Assembly (NCBI GenBank): GCA_903813345.2
Contig: CAIIXF020000007.1
Coordinates: forward strand, 39,637,671-39,701,670
DNA: 64,000 nt
Direction of reading: 5' to 3'
Origin: Owenia fusiformis
Lineage: Eukaryota > Annelida > Polychaeta > Sabellida > Oweniidae
Each line of letters starts with the position of its first letter. The first letter of the stretch is position 1. Position numbers and translations under genes: made by a program. The notes under the pieces are model-generated. The model worked only from the letters and a program-made list of their open reading frames with translations, was not told the origin of the DNA and searched no databases. This document shows, piece after piece, positions 46,930 to 57,205 of this stretch.

Positions 46930-48838
46930 ACAAGGAGGGGTACTAAATTCACACTGTTAAAACGGAATGATTATCCTCATATTTAGTATATATTTAAACG
47001 GAATGCTTTTTTATTTTTGTATACTTGAACTATATATATTGCAATTTTTGTATAAACATATTTAAACGGAATGCTTATTTTCATCTTTCGTATGCCTCCT
47101 AAACGTTCTTGTGTATATTTATGACCCAGATGGAGAAACTAGAAAGGACGAAATGCAATGGTCACACTACGTTCTTGTTGGCAAACATATAATCTGCTCA
47201 AGATTGAGACAAGTGTCATTTTGAATGTATGATCGAAATAGATCTACACTTCGTCATATTGTTAGAAAATTGACATCATCTGAATAAGTTGACGATGTGC
47301 TCAATTTTATTTTCAATTTGCTTTATTGACCATTGACTTTTGTCTCCTCGAATACATGAATATTATTAAGTATATAAATATTAATCAAAAGCAGAAGTTC
47401 AATTCTACAATAATTCATGGAGAATTTCAAGCATGCAGACTTAAGCTATGTTGAGGAAGCATCTCTATTGATTATGAGCCGACAACGAATAGTTGTAGCT
47501 ACATTCTATTATTGATAAGTGGACAGAGGGACTATAGTAATCAGCTACATTTAGAGCTGCTTTGAACGTGAAGGGAGAATCAAATCTCTATCTAAATAAG
47601 AATAAGAATAAAGCAAGAGGAGGGAAAACCCCATGAATCGATTGATGACATACGATTTCCTCCTTAGCGCACCTCCTTCCCCGGAAGTACTTAACCTCCA
47701 TCTTGGTTTTCAAAATTTTCAAATTGACCTAGTTTTAAACCAAATCAACGATCGACTCGCTAAACCAATCAGCGACGATGTCATCTCAATACAGATTTAC
47801 ATTATAAGCGTATGTCATCTTTGAACCCTGGGGTTTCACCTCTCTTAAATTGGGCTTTTAAATGTAAATCGGATTACGACAGGTTAGTTGAATATTTTGA
47901 TGTAATGTAAACTATTGTAATTAAATATGTTAATAATAATGTATACACATTCGTGCTGTAAAATACCTATCGTGTTATTCATCACCAAACTATTTCAATA
48001 TTCATAGTTTCCGAATATTTATTAATCATCTTAGGTTGTACAGTATACGATGTTGATATTTAAAGATCGTATCAGACGTGGCGACCAAAAACGGCCATTT
48101 CATATTTAAACTAGTGTATTGTTTTTAGCCTACTCTGTATACGAGTATATTTGAGAAAGGAATAAAAAACGTATTAAAAATATGTCAATCCTACAATTTA
48201 CTTGCAAATGTGTCACGCAATGGAACTGTTTTTGCGTTGATAGCGTTTGATAATTTGATACATGATAGATTAACTTGAAATGACATTTAATATACAGCAA
48301 CGAGACAAACGGTTACTTCCAATAGGTGAATAAATATCGATTTTTCATCCTGAATTCAAAAAAATTGAAAAAACAACACAGGGTGTCCCGAAAGTATGTT
48401 TTTTAGAAATATTGAGATTATTGAAAAACAGGGAGTGTATAATGTTACTCAAACACCATGTCACTATATTTCAATTTCTGACTTTATCTCGAAAAGGATT
48501 TGGAATATATGATCAAATAGTTATAGAAGAGATGGGGCATCTTAATTAATCAAAACTGCGATGGTATCTCCCCTCTTAATTTTCGTCAAATTACCTTAAA
48601 AATTAAAGGATAGCCCTAAAATAAATTCAAAAATGTTCGACCCTTTAGAAAGAAGGCACAAATTCAAATGAGTAATTGTGGCAATTCTTTTACACTCGCT
48701 CTTAACCGTTGTGTATTTCCTTAAGTCGATACTAAATTGTAACACTTATAAGGCTATCAGTTATGAACAACACCTAAGTTGATGACCTGTACATCGATCC
48801 CAATACAATGTTTTTGATTTTAAGTTCGATATCACTAT
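46930..48838. other. Convergent intergenic spacer between the two paralogues
   Basis: About 1.9 kb between the stop codons of the two tail-to-tail genes. It must hold both 3' ends. I see no clear AATAAA close to either stop; AATAAAG occurs at about 47609 on the plus strand. The sequence around 48382-48398 (CAGGGTGTCCCGAAAGT) looks like one terminal repeat of a Tc1/mariner element; I did not find its partner. Confidence 0.55.
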
Positions 48839-49509
48839 TTATCGCCCTCTTGCACACATCCTAAGGGAAAGCTCCTCCATAAACGGAATTAGCTCATCAA
48901 AGTGTCCAAAGACCTTGTAATGGGTATGATATGGTTCAGAGGAAATTGATTCCCATTCTTTCTCAACATTTTTCCGAGCTTTGCCACGTTCACTGGGAAG
49001 GCCGAGGAGAAAGATTGCCACTTTCTCTGTTCCATTTCTCGCCTTTAGGGCATTAGCAGCTCTGAGTGTATTCTTCTGATATTTAGCCTTCATCGTGCGT
49101 CCAACTGTCACAATGATAATAATATTGTAGGCCGCAGGTCGATCACCCGCAGCTGGTGTGAACACAACACTATTTGCGAATTCAAGTGCGAGATCCGTTC
49201 GTCTTCGTTTGCCAAGTGTCATTGATTCATTTCCGATGATCCCCAATGTTGCCGCTTTTGTACTAGACGCAGTCTCGTTAAACAGCATCTGAGACATAAC
49301 TCTATCATTGTACGTTAAAAGTGCAAATTTCACAGATTTATTACCATCTCCGACATCATTGAATGTTTCAACTAATGCTTTCATTGCATCCCGAACAACT
49401 GTCCGATGGTCTGTTTTGAGACTTTTTGAATTGTCGAGGATAATAAGGACATCTAGCGGGACATCTTGGACACATTGGATCGTACTATTTCCATTTATCT
49501 CGTTAGATC
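48839..49509 (-). CDS. Paralogue vWA domain 2 and C-terminus
   Basis: Second vWA domain: PLDVLIILDNSKSLKTDHRT carries DxSxS, the GKRRRTDLALEFANSVVF Thr loop is present, but the usual Asp in the third loop is replaced (IIIIVTVGRTM instead of TDG). The domain ends FDELIPFMEELSLRMC and the protein stops after CARGR at 48839-48841. There is no hydrophobic anchor after it. The acceptor is TTTTGATTTCAG. Confidence 0.9.
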
Positions 49510-52500
49510 CTGAAATCAAAAGTACGATAATGCACCAAAGCTATAACTGATCTATCTGAGGAATGTTTGCATTAAGCATGACTAATAAGAATAGAATGTT
49601 CTAATTAAGGAATAAATAATGAAAATCCATTCAATATGGTGAAATTCAGCACGAGTTGGACAGAATGTTGTACAAAGCACGAACAGAAGGTGAGTGCATT
49701 TGTACTAACATTCTGTCCAACGAGTGCTGAATTTCACCATATTGAATGGCCTATCATTATTTATTCCGATTCAAACATAAAAATTAGTAAAAGCCGTGTC
49801 TGTGAAACGGGCATGAAGGAAGAATACGCATGCTGTCAAGATTCTGAAGTCGGCCGGAAAAATTCTAGAATTTGTTTGGGCTGTTCTATTTTACTCCCCG
49901 TTTTAGATTCTAACGGTGTATGCAAACATGGGGTATTGATAAAATAAATAGTTACAGTAGTTACGGAGGGAGTAAAAAAGAACAGCTTTCCCCGGACAGA
50001 GCCCCAGATGTGCAGCTGAGATGTGTCGTCACTCAAAACAACGCAAATTTCAGATTGAATAGAGCATGGTCGTGCATCTATGGAGAATTGGAGAACGTTC
50101 TATATTGGCTATGCTGCATTCTGATTGGTTGAGAAATTCGAATAGAGCACGGTCATGTTTGAATCCCTTATAACAAATAACCAGTAAATTTTTAATCATT
50201 CTGACCTGGATAGTGTTTGAGATTTTGCATTGTAAAGTTAAGACGAGCGTATACAATTTCTGCTAGACTCTTAGAATCACTTGAGTATTGGAATATGTTA
50301 TCTTGCTCAGCGAGACCATTAACCTGCTCCTTCGTGTCATTGAACGCCGTCTTACCATCTTTGTTAGGTAATTGAACCAAGAAAACATACGCATTGCTTT
50401 TGGTACGCAGTCGTTTCATCGATGTCATCGTCTTTTTTATGAATTTCTTTGGATGCGTACGACCATCAGTCAAAAGAATCAAAACATTAGAATTGTGATC
50501 ATCCTGCTCACCAGATTCGAAGAAATCTTCAATTAACATTTTAAGAGCTTTACTGAAGATTGTTTTACAACCTACAGCAGCATAATCAAAGTTTTTAGTA
50601 GCATTGATAACATCAGCTTGCGTTTCTCCATCCCCAAATCCAAACACTTTACGGGAGATTTGATCAAATGCTAGCATTCCAAACTTGATGTCTCGTGGTC
50701 TCTTGTTATCAGAGATGGGTACTAAATCAAACTTTCTGACAAATTCCTCGATGAATCTCTTTGTGCCATTTTTGATATCATCTGAGGTACTACACGAGGT
50801 GTCAAACGCAAATACTATATTTGCTCCAACTGAAATCAGAAAAATACACAAATGAGTTATTTCTCATGAGAAAGTGTACCCTACTCAAACTTTATATTAA
50901 AGTTGAAGAAAGATGGAGCATGAACATGAAATACAATATTTGCTTGATTAGGTATGTCTGTCCGTATACATATATCCGCTTGTCTGATATCTGATATGAC
51001 TTCCTATGGTATAATGTCTTCTAACTTTTACCTTAAGATTTCATATTTGTACAACATACTCCCGACTATCATCGCTCTGCAGCAGACATTTGCAAATACG
51101 AATTAATAATAATATATGCTTACACTTATTTGAAGGTCTTTTGACAACTGAAGTAGCGGTATGTGTGGCGGGTGTTGTTCCATTTGAAGTTATATTCCCA
51201 AAGATTGGGTTACTTGTCATTTGGTGGGTGATGTTGCTATAGAAATCATGCACTGTACTAAGAGTCTTAACCGTATTGTAAGATGTGTCAGTGGTGGCAC
51301 CCTCAGGTTTAGTAGAGCTTATACTTGTTGTTCTATATGCTGTTATCTCAGTGACAACTCTTGTGTCATTTGACACCGCAGTTCCTTGTAATGTGTTTGC
51401 ATCAGTAGACATTTGAGTAACATTTGCACCCATCACTTCAGTGGTTTTGAATGTGTTTTGGGATGTAGTTGTATCTATTATAGTTGTATTCAAAGCAGTT
51501 GTCACTGGAGTGAACTCCGTCACGTTCGTGGATGCACTTGTTTGGTGGGAAGTAGACTTCCCCGGTGTTGTGTCCGCAGCTTCGAATATTACATCAACAA
51601 CACTGACACTTTTCCTCTGCGGAATCCCATCATCTTGGACTTCTATATGAACGCTTTGCTTGCCGAGCGAAATGATTGTTTCAGCTAATGTGACAACACC
51701 AGAGTCGCTATCAATCTGGAAGTGATCTGAAGGTCCAAGCAACTTAAACTTGATACCATCTCGGTCTTCGTCAATGGCACCAATGGTTGTAATGTATTGT
51801 GTTTTATAAGCGGGGAGTTTAATGATTATTTTCGCTATAGATTCATTCACCTTTGGATCATACGTATTCATAGGACCAATGGCAAACGTATAATTATGAA
51901 ACATCTGACCCAGGGTCCATGGACAATGGTCAAACAAATGCCCATAAAGCGAATCCTCTACGTGCCAAGTCATCCAGGCATTATCGGGTTTCATTAGTTC
52001 CTTTCCGTCGTGTCTTTTGACTTGAAGCAACTGGTTATTAGCATCAAGTTCAACATCATGCTCGAAACGTGCATACAGCCAATCTGTACAATTCGAATTA
52101 AGAGGGACATCTACGTGCAAAATTGTATACTCTTTACCAGACCAATGTTTATTCAATTTTTCATAGGTCACATTCTGACTAACAAACACTGGCTTTTTGG
52201 ATTGATACTTGCTATTGTATACAACATCAGGCATGTCCAATCCATCAAGTTCATCATTAACAAGGAAATCCCGGAACCCATCATCAGACTGTGTGATATT
52301 ACTTCGCATTCGAACCAAGTGAATCAAGTCATGGTACTCAAGAACATCTAACACTGAAAGTTCAGGGTCACCAAGAGGATTTATGTTCTCAAACGTCGCA
52401 GTGTAGTTGAGGAATTTCCCTTTTAGAGAACATTCGAGAAGCCATCGGGCAGTTTTCGTTTGATGTGGTTCTATATCACCAAAGTCTATTCTCAAAGAAC

Positions 52501-53574
52501 GCGAAACATTATCATTTCCAAGTTGTGCTGCTATAATCTTGAAAGATACTAACAGACCCTTTTCATTTTCAATTATTTCAGGTTGAGCTGATGTTATCTT
52601 AAACTTTTTCGCCATGCCATTGCCCGTATTTGTTATCATTACAGCCAAACTAAATGGAATAGATGGCTCAACAACATCTTTTGTGAATGGATCATCAGCT
52701 TCAACGTACTTCTCATGGAAGTAATGAATATGCAGTCGTGGGTCTGGTTTCACAGTTACGCTATCAGCAAGCAGTGGGGCAGTAAAATTAGCCCCATCAA
52801 CAAAGTAGGTGAGCACACCTCCGATGTCGTATAGGACGTCCTCAGTTGGCGCAGCTGTTGAATAAGGGATGATCAACCACTCAGCAGTTCCAGTATGTCC
52901 TTTTGATAGACTCCCTGTACCATCCACGGAACTAATACCTTTCAAATCTGCATCACCTGTCAACATAGATTTGGAGTTCTAGATGAGATCCTGGTTAAAT
53001 AAAGCATATAGAATTAGTTCTCTAATATACAAAAGCTACAAAGAGACAAATTGTACAGAAAGTAAGTCCATTTTTAAGAAACGGAACATGTCTGAAAATG
53101 TCTGATAACTTGTTTTAGAGGATAAACAAGTAATGCATTTTAACATTGTTGAAATAGGGTGTTTTTCGCAACAAAAAGAAATCGCTTTATCTTGGAAAAT
53201 ACTAAAAATCAATTGTGTTCGTTTTCAGTAAAGAAGCAGAGACGTTAAATATAGAACTCGTGTAGTTAGTTTAAAAAAGGTTCTAGGATGTTACTGAAAG
53301 TGAATGTTACTGGCCGCAGAAATAATAGACCCCACGATCGCGGTACCAAATATGACTGAGGGTTAAGTTAATAAAAAATACCTATTGCAAAATGTTCCAT
53401 CATATGTTTTTGGGTTACATCCTCCGACTTCCAAATGTGAATCTCCACCTTAATATTTGTTAGGGAAGATCCCTCGCCGTTTTCAATTTCAAGTTGTCCA
53501 TTAAATGCATCTCGTGTTAAAACTGCTTCTTGTACTATTCGTATTCTCACTCTGGCACATACACCTTCCTCTTT
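48839..53574 (-). CDS. Inverted partial paralogue: conserved core, cadherin-like, Thr-rich stalk, two vWA domains (5' end missing)
   Basis: Four exons on the minus strand: complement(53382..53574), (51124..52956), (50206..50829), (48839..49509), 3,321 nt or 1,106 codons plus stop. Phases run through without a break (0/1/1/1). The first two are homologues of exons 39 and 40 of the plus-strand gene; the first is exactly the same length (193 nt). After the Thr-rich stalk the protein differs completely: two vWA domains and a stop replace SEA, EGF and TM, so this product should be secreted or extracellular. Upstream exons (homologues of exons 1-38) are not visible up to the window end, so this is either a truncated duplicate or a gene with a very long intron running off the window. 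The reading frames are intact, which argues against an old pseudogene. Confidence 0.78.
49628..49747. repeat. Hairpin repeat in a paralogue intron
   Basis: Inverted arms of about 45 bp: ATTCAATATGGTGAAATTCA, GCAC, TTGGACAGAATGTT at 49630-49671 and the reverse at about 49700-49746, with a loop of about 30 bp. Confidence 0.85.
50206..50829 (-). CDS. Paralogue vWA domain 1
   Basis: von Willebrand factor A domain: ANIVFAFDTSCSTSDDI supplies the DxSxS metal-ion (MIDAS) motif, GCKTIFSKALKMLIEDFF the Thr loop and LILLTDGRTHPKKF the Asp loop, so the MIDAS looks complete. It ends ARLNFTMQNLKHYPG. The acceptor TCTGATTTCAG and the donor GTCAGA agree in phase with both neighbours. vWA domains of this kind bind matrix or other extracellular proteins. 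Confidence 0.9.
51124..52956 (-). CDS. Paralogue exon homologous to exon 40, with enlarged Thr-rich stalk
   Basis: Begins GDADLKGISSVDGTGSLSKG and tracks exon 40 with roughly four of five residues identical by eye over the first 480 or so, including [32 protein letters not shown] and the cadherin-like SDSGVVTL / VEVQDDGIPQRKSVS region. The Thr/Ser-rich tail is about 150 residues, twice that of the plus-strand copy, and hardly alignable, as expected for a mucin-like linker. It ends in phase 1 at the donor GTAAGC. Confidence 0.92.
53308..53366. mobile_element. Decayed end of the 17224-17620 MITE family
   Basis: TACTGGCCGCAGAAATAATA, GACC and TATGACTGAGGGTTAA match the right end of the element in intron 8 of the plus-strand gene. 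It lies in the paralogue intron just after its exon-39 homologue. Confidence 0.72.
53382..53574 (-). CDS. Paralogue exon homologous to exon 39
   Basis: Reads [40 protein letters not shown] and ends HFAIG across the junction, closely matching exon 39. The acceptor is ATTGTGCAG and the donor GTATTT. It starts in phase 0, so it needs an upstream exon; the Met-like codons before it lie in the intron or splice site and are not a start. Confidence 0.88.
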
Positions 53575-54773
53575 CTGCACAATGAATAAATATCTGCATT
53601 AGGTAACCAATTTCCCGATTTTTTCAATATTTCGAACCAAAACAATCACTTTGAGACTTATATTTTCAAGTGATATAATTTGATAAAACTTGATAAGACA
53701 TCAAGAAAGAGTAAACTAGTTTAAATTTTCTTTGGAATTTAGACAATAAATTATTTGATATGTTTTCTAGGGATGAAATATTGGTACATTATGTTAAGCA
53801 CTTATTTGGTGATCACTTAAATTGCCAATATTAAAATACAACACATCTTAAGCTTTAATTATGAATGATTAAAGTCCCAATGTATAGTTTGAAAATATAT
53901 TTTTATCACGCATTTACTATTTGTCTTGACTTTAAAAATTATATTGAGAATTTTGAAAATATATTTTTTAAATCTTATAATCATTAACTCTTTTTAACAT
54001 CAATGCAACGCTATTTCAATTATAAAATGCCATATCTAATGTGCAACTTCAATGTTTTAGCATATCAAAAATATTTTGCAACCTATGTTATGTCATCATG
54101 ACATCACTCTGGTTGCAAAAAAACATTAAGAAAATATTAGAAATCTTCTTCTATGTCGATCCTTTCTAGATATGCTAAACTTGAAAAATAAGTCAATGTA
54201 GATTGTCTAACCAGGTTTAAAGGAAGAATATATTATGTTTCAAATTTTATTGTACCATAGGTTTCAATGAGAACTAAAATTTTGAAACGCATTTTGCTCT
54301 GAACAATTGTCATGCATGAATGAGTTCATTTCTCTTATTTTATAATGAACAAATTTTCTCGATTCTTCCAGCAAAATGCACATGATTACGAATGTTACGC
54401 ATTGGTGTGAATAGTTGCCTTTTAAAAGATATGTGTGATCTCTAAAAATGGTTCTAAATGATTTCACGATTCCTCTAAAAAAAGTCCTTCATAACAACTT
54501 TTTAGATTAAATTAGTTTCACATATCACACTTTGAAAACATTCGGTAGGACTTCAATATAAGAAAGAGTGGTTCGAATTTTAAATGGGGGCTTAATGGCT
54601 TACTCAAGTTCGAAAATCGAGATAACCGGATGTTATATCCTTGAAAGTGAGAAATATAATTTGGATTACATAAAAAAGTTTCATAGTGTGTCGATATTTT
54701 TGCGATGTAAAAAAATAAACAAAATGTCAAGAAAAACTCTCTCACAAAAATTCCTAACATTCTACATACAACT
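53575..54773. other. Region upstream of the visible paralogue exons; no exon found
   Basis: On the minus strand this is where homologues of exons 38, 37 and 36 would be expected if the paralogue were complete with introns of ordinary size. I looked for their motifs ([26 protein letters not shown]) in the sequence and saw none. The DNA is AT-rich and featureless. Confidence 0.55.
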
Positions 54774-55062
54774 CAGGGGCGGATCTGGGAACCAACAAGG
54801 GGGGGGGGCCCAAATTTCAGGTCAGAGAAAAAAACTGATTTGGGCCCCTAAAACGCAAAAGTGGGCCCAAATTTTGAATAATGAGGCCCATTTTCTTCAA
54901 AATTTGGCCTGAATTTAAAAAATAAGGCCTTAAAAGGCCCAGTAATGACCAAAAAGGCCGACTTTTTGGGGCCTTAAGGCCTTTTTTGGGCCCAATTTTT
55001 TTCTGGGCCCACCCAAGGGGGGGGCGGGCCCCCAGCCCCCCCCCCCCCCTAATCCGCCAGTG
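54774..55062. mobile_element. GC-rich MITE with 5-bp target site duplication
   Basis: Ends CAGGGGCGGAT and ATCCGCCAGTG are imperfect inverse repeats; CAACT is duplicated on both sides (54769-54773 and 55063-55067). The interior is a ladder of GGCCCAAATTT/AAATTTGGCC-type palindromes with G and C runs next to the ends. No transposase. The terminal motif resembles those of hAT-like elements; the family is not certain. Confidence 0.83.
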
Positions 55063-55559
55063 CAACTCATGGTCTTTATATTGAGTAGAAAAAATGAATC
55101 ATCAACAAGTCTTATATATTGATTTTGTAGGCTGAAGAATTACAATAGGGGTAATCCAGGCCTATCTGGAGGCTACCAAAGGTCTAATTTAATATCCGGG
55201 GCTTTAAGTTGTGTACCAAACAAAACTCAACTTTGCAACATCCAGGGCTTTGTATGGTCTTGGTTAGACAATGTTGGATAAGGGGTAAGTTTTTCTCAGA
55301 CATGGGAACCTTCTTTTTGTACCGTTTTGCGGTTATTTTACTCTATGGCATTGCAATCCGTTCACATCATAAGCTACATAATTGATTAACTTAAATATAT
55401 GATATATGTAAATTAGGGGTAATACTAACACAAGGCATTAACATGGCAAAATGTTGCCACCCAGTTGCTCACAATATTATGAGGTCAATCTAAAGTCAGA
55501 CTTGAACTTCTGAGAACTTATAGATGAAACAGGATCTTAAGAGGTTCTGGACAAATCAT

Positions 55560-56060
55560 TTGATTCTGGACTTGACATATTTTTTTTCCAACGAAATCAC
55601 ATCCAAGGGTTGAATTTTTATTGGATATTTAGAGAGCGAGTCCTGTATTGATTTCAATAAAAAGGTTAAAATAGAACGCTATTTGAGAGTTAATCTTATA
55701 CTTTCATTACATTGATAAATTAAGGCAAATTCTGAAAAATTTTAAAGTGCATTTTTTATGAAATATTATCCAAGTATTTAGATGAAACGGTCTTATTTAA
55801 ATACAAATCATAACATGATGATATTTTTTCATAAAATATTTCTTCAAGAAATTCAATTGAAGGCTCAAGATAAAACGAGCTAATTTAGGTGAAAACCCTT
55901 ACATGATGATGTGTTTTCATGACTTCTTTCATAAAATTCCATCAAGGGGTGAAAATAAAATGATCGAATTTAAGTGATTTAAGGATCACGAGGATAGGTT
56001 TTCTTGGATATTTTCTATGAAATCCCATCCAGTGGTCAAGGTAAAATTTTTATTTGGTAT
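55560..56060. repeat. Diverged tandem array, left part
   Basis: Units of roughly 100 bp with TTTCATGAAATCCCATCCAAGGG, TGAAGATAAAACGATC and TACATGATGATGTGTTTTCA motifs in varying states. The array resumes at 57060-57205. Confidence 0.65.
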
Positions 56061-56099
56061 ATTTGGTCACGTGTTCGAACCCATAGAACCATATAGGAA

Positions 56100-56963
56100 C
56101 GTCATTTTGAATGTTACGTGATAAATCCATATAAGGCTTTTAGAACAATGTGGGGAAAGATGAGGGGAAACCCCTGACACCTGTTCACGATTTTATCCGA
56201 ACGTTCATCGGATCATTTCGGTTTTTATGCACTTCATTATTTTACCGAAGTTTGCCGATTCGATTCGTCGTATTTCGGAATATTGGGGACAATTTTATAC
56301 TCCATTGGGAGTATTTTTAATCTACTTCTTATTACGAAGATTCCCGAACCTTGTTCGGATTAATCCGGATTTTCTGACCTACTTCATCTACCGAGATTTA
56401 ACGAGTTTACATTCGGCTCATTTCGGAATCCTGGTGACAATTTTATACTCCATTGGAGTATTTTTGATCTACTTCTTATGACGAAGATTTCCGAACCTTG
56501 TTCGGATTAATCCGGATTTTCTGACCTACTTCATCTACCGAGATTTAACGAGTTTACATTCGTCTCATTTCGGAATCCTGGTGACAATTTTATACTCCAT
56601 TGGAGTATTTTTGATCTACTTTTTCTGGATTTTGCCCTACTTATTATATCTTTACAACAAGCAAATCAAAAAATTCGCCATGAACGGGTCTCGATCGACT
56701 AACCTAGAGCATGGAAGCTAGGCACGTTAGCCATGAGGCTAACGTGCAACCGATACGAAAGGATAAAAGTATTATATATTTATACCGAGCGTCAATTCAA
56801 AATGATCTTCACTTTTGACTGCACGTAAATACAACTCGTCAGTTGTATCCAGAATAGATGAACGCCTATGGTACTAGTGAATAACCAAGTCCCAGGCGAG
56901 TGGTTCGCACCCCACCGTGATATGTTATTTTTGCTTTTTTAATACGACAGAAAGGAGCAAGGT
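56100..56963 (+). mobile_element. Helitron/SINE-like interspersed element with 148-bp tandem core, copy 1
   Basis: Tandem units (GACAATTTTATACTCCATTG at 56288, 56436 and 56583, period 147-148 bp) lead into a unique segment with an 11-bp perfect hairpin (GCACGTTAGCC, loop ATGA, GGCTAACGTGC, 56722-56747) and a B-box-like GTGGTTCGCACCCCACC near 56900. It ends near GAAAGGAGCAAGGT. The left border is uncertain. The inverse copy is at 63377-64000. The layout resembles molluscan pearl/HINE elements; this is inference. Confidence 0.6.
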
Positions 56964-57059
56964 CACTGGCATGTAGCGGTCCTGATATCGATACATTCTA
57001 CACGCAATAAAACCAGATACCTGCGTGTGATTAAAACTACATGTTAGAGCGTCGATATC

Positions 57060-57205
57060 CTACAAATCCTATTTTTTCATAAAAATATTTTTTCATGAAA
57101 TCCAATCGAAGGGTGAAGATAAAACGATCTTTTAGGTAAAACAGCTTTACATGATCTGGTGATGTGTTTTCATAACTTTTTTCATAAAAGACCATTCTCG
57201 GTTTG
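57060..57205. repeat. Tandem array, right part, after the inserted element
   Basis: TTTTTCATGAAATCCAATCG, AAGGGTGAAGATAAAACGAT and GGTGATGTGTTTTCATAACT match the units before 56060, showing one array split by an insertion. Confidence 0.65.

Noticed and set aside
53575-53580. Start codon for the paralogue just before its first visible exon
   Set aside because: The bases belong to a splice acceptor (GTGCAG); the homologous exon 39 is internal.
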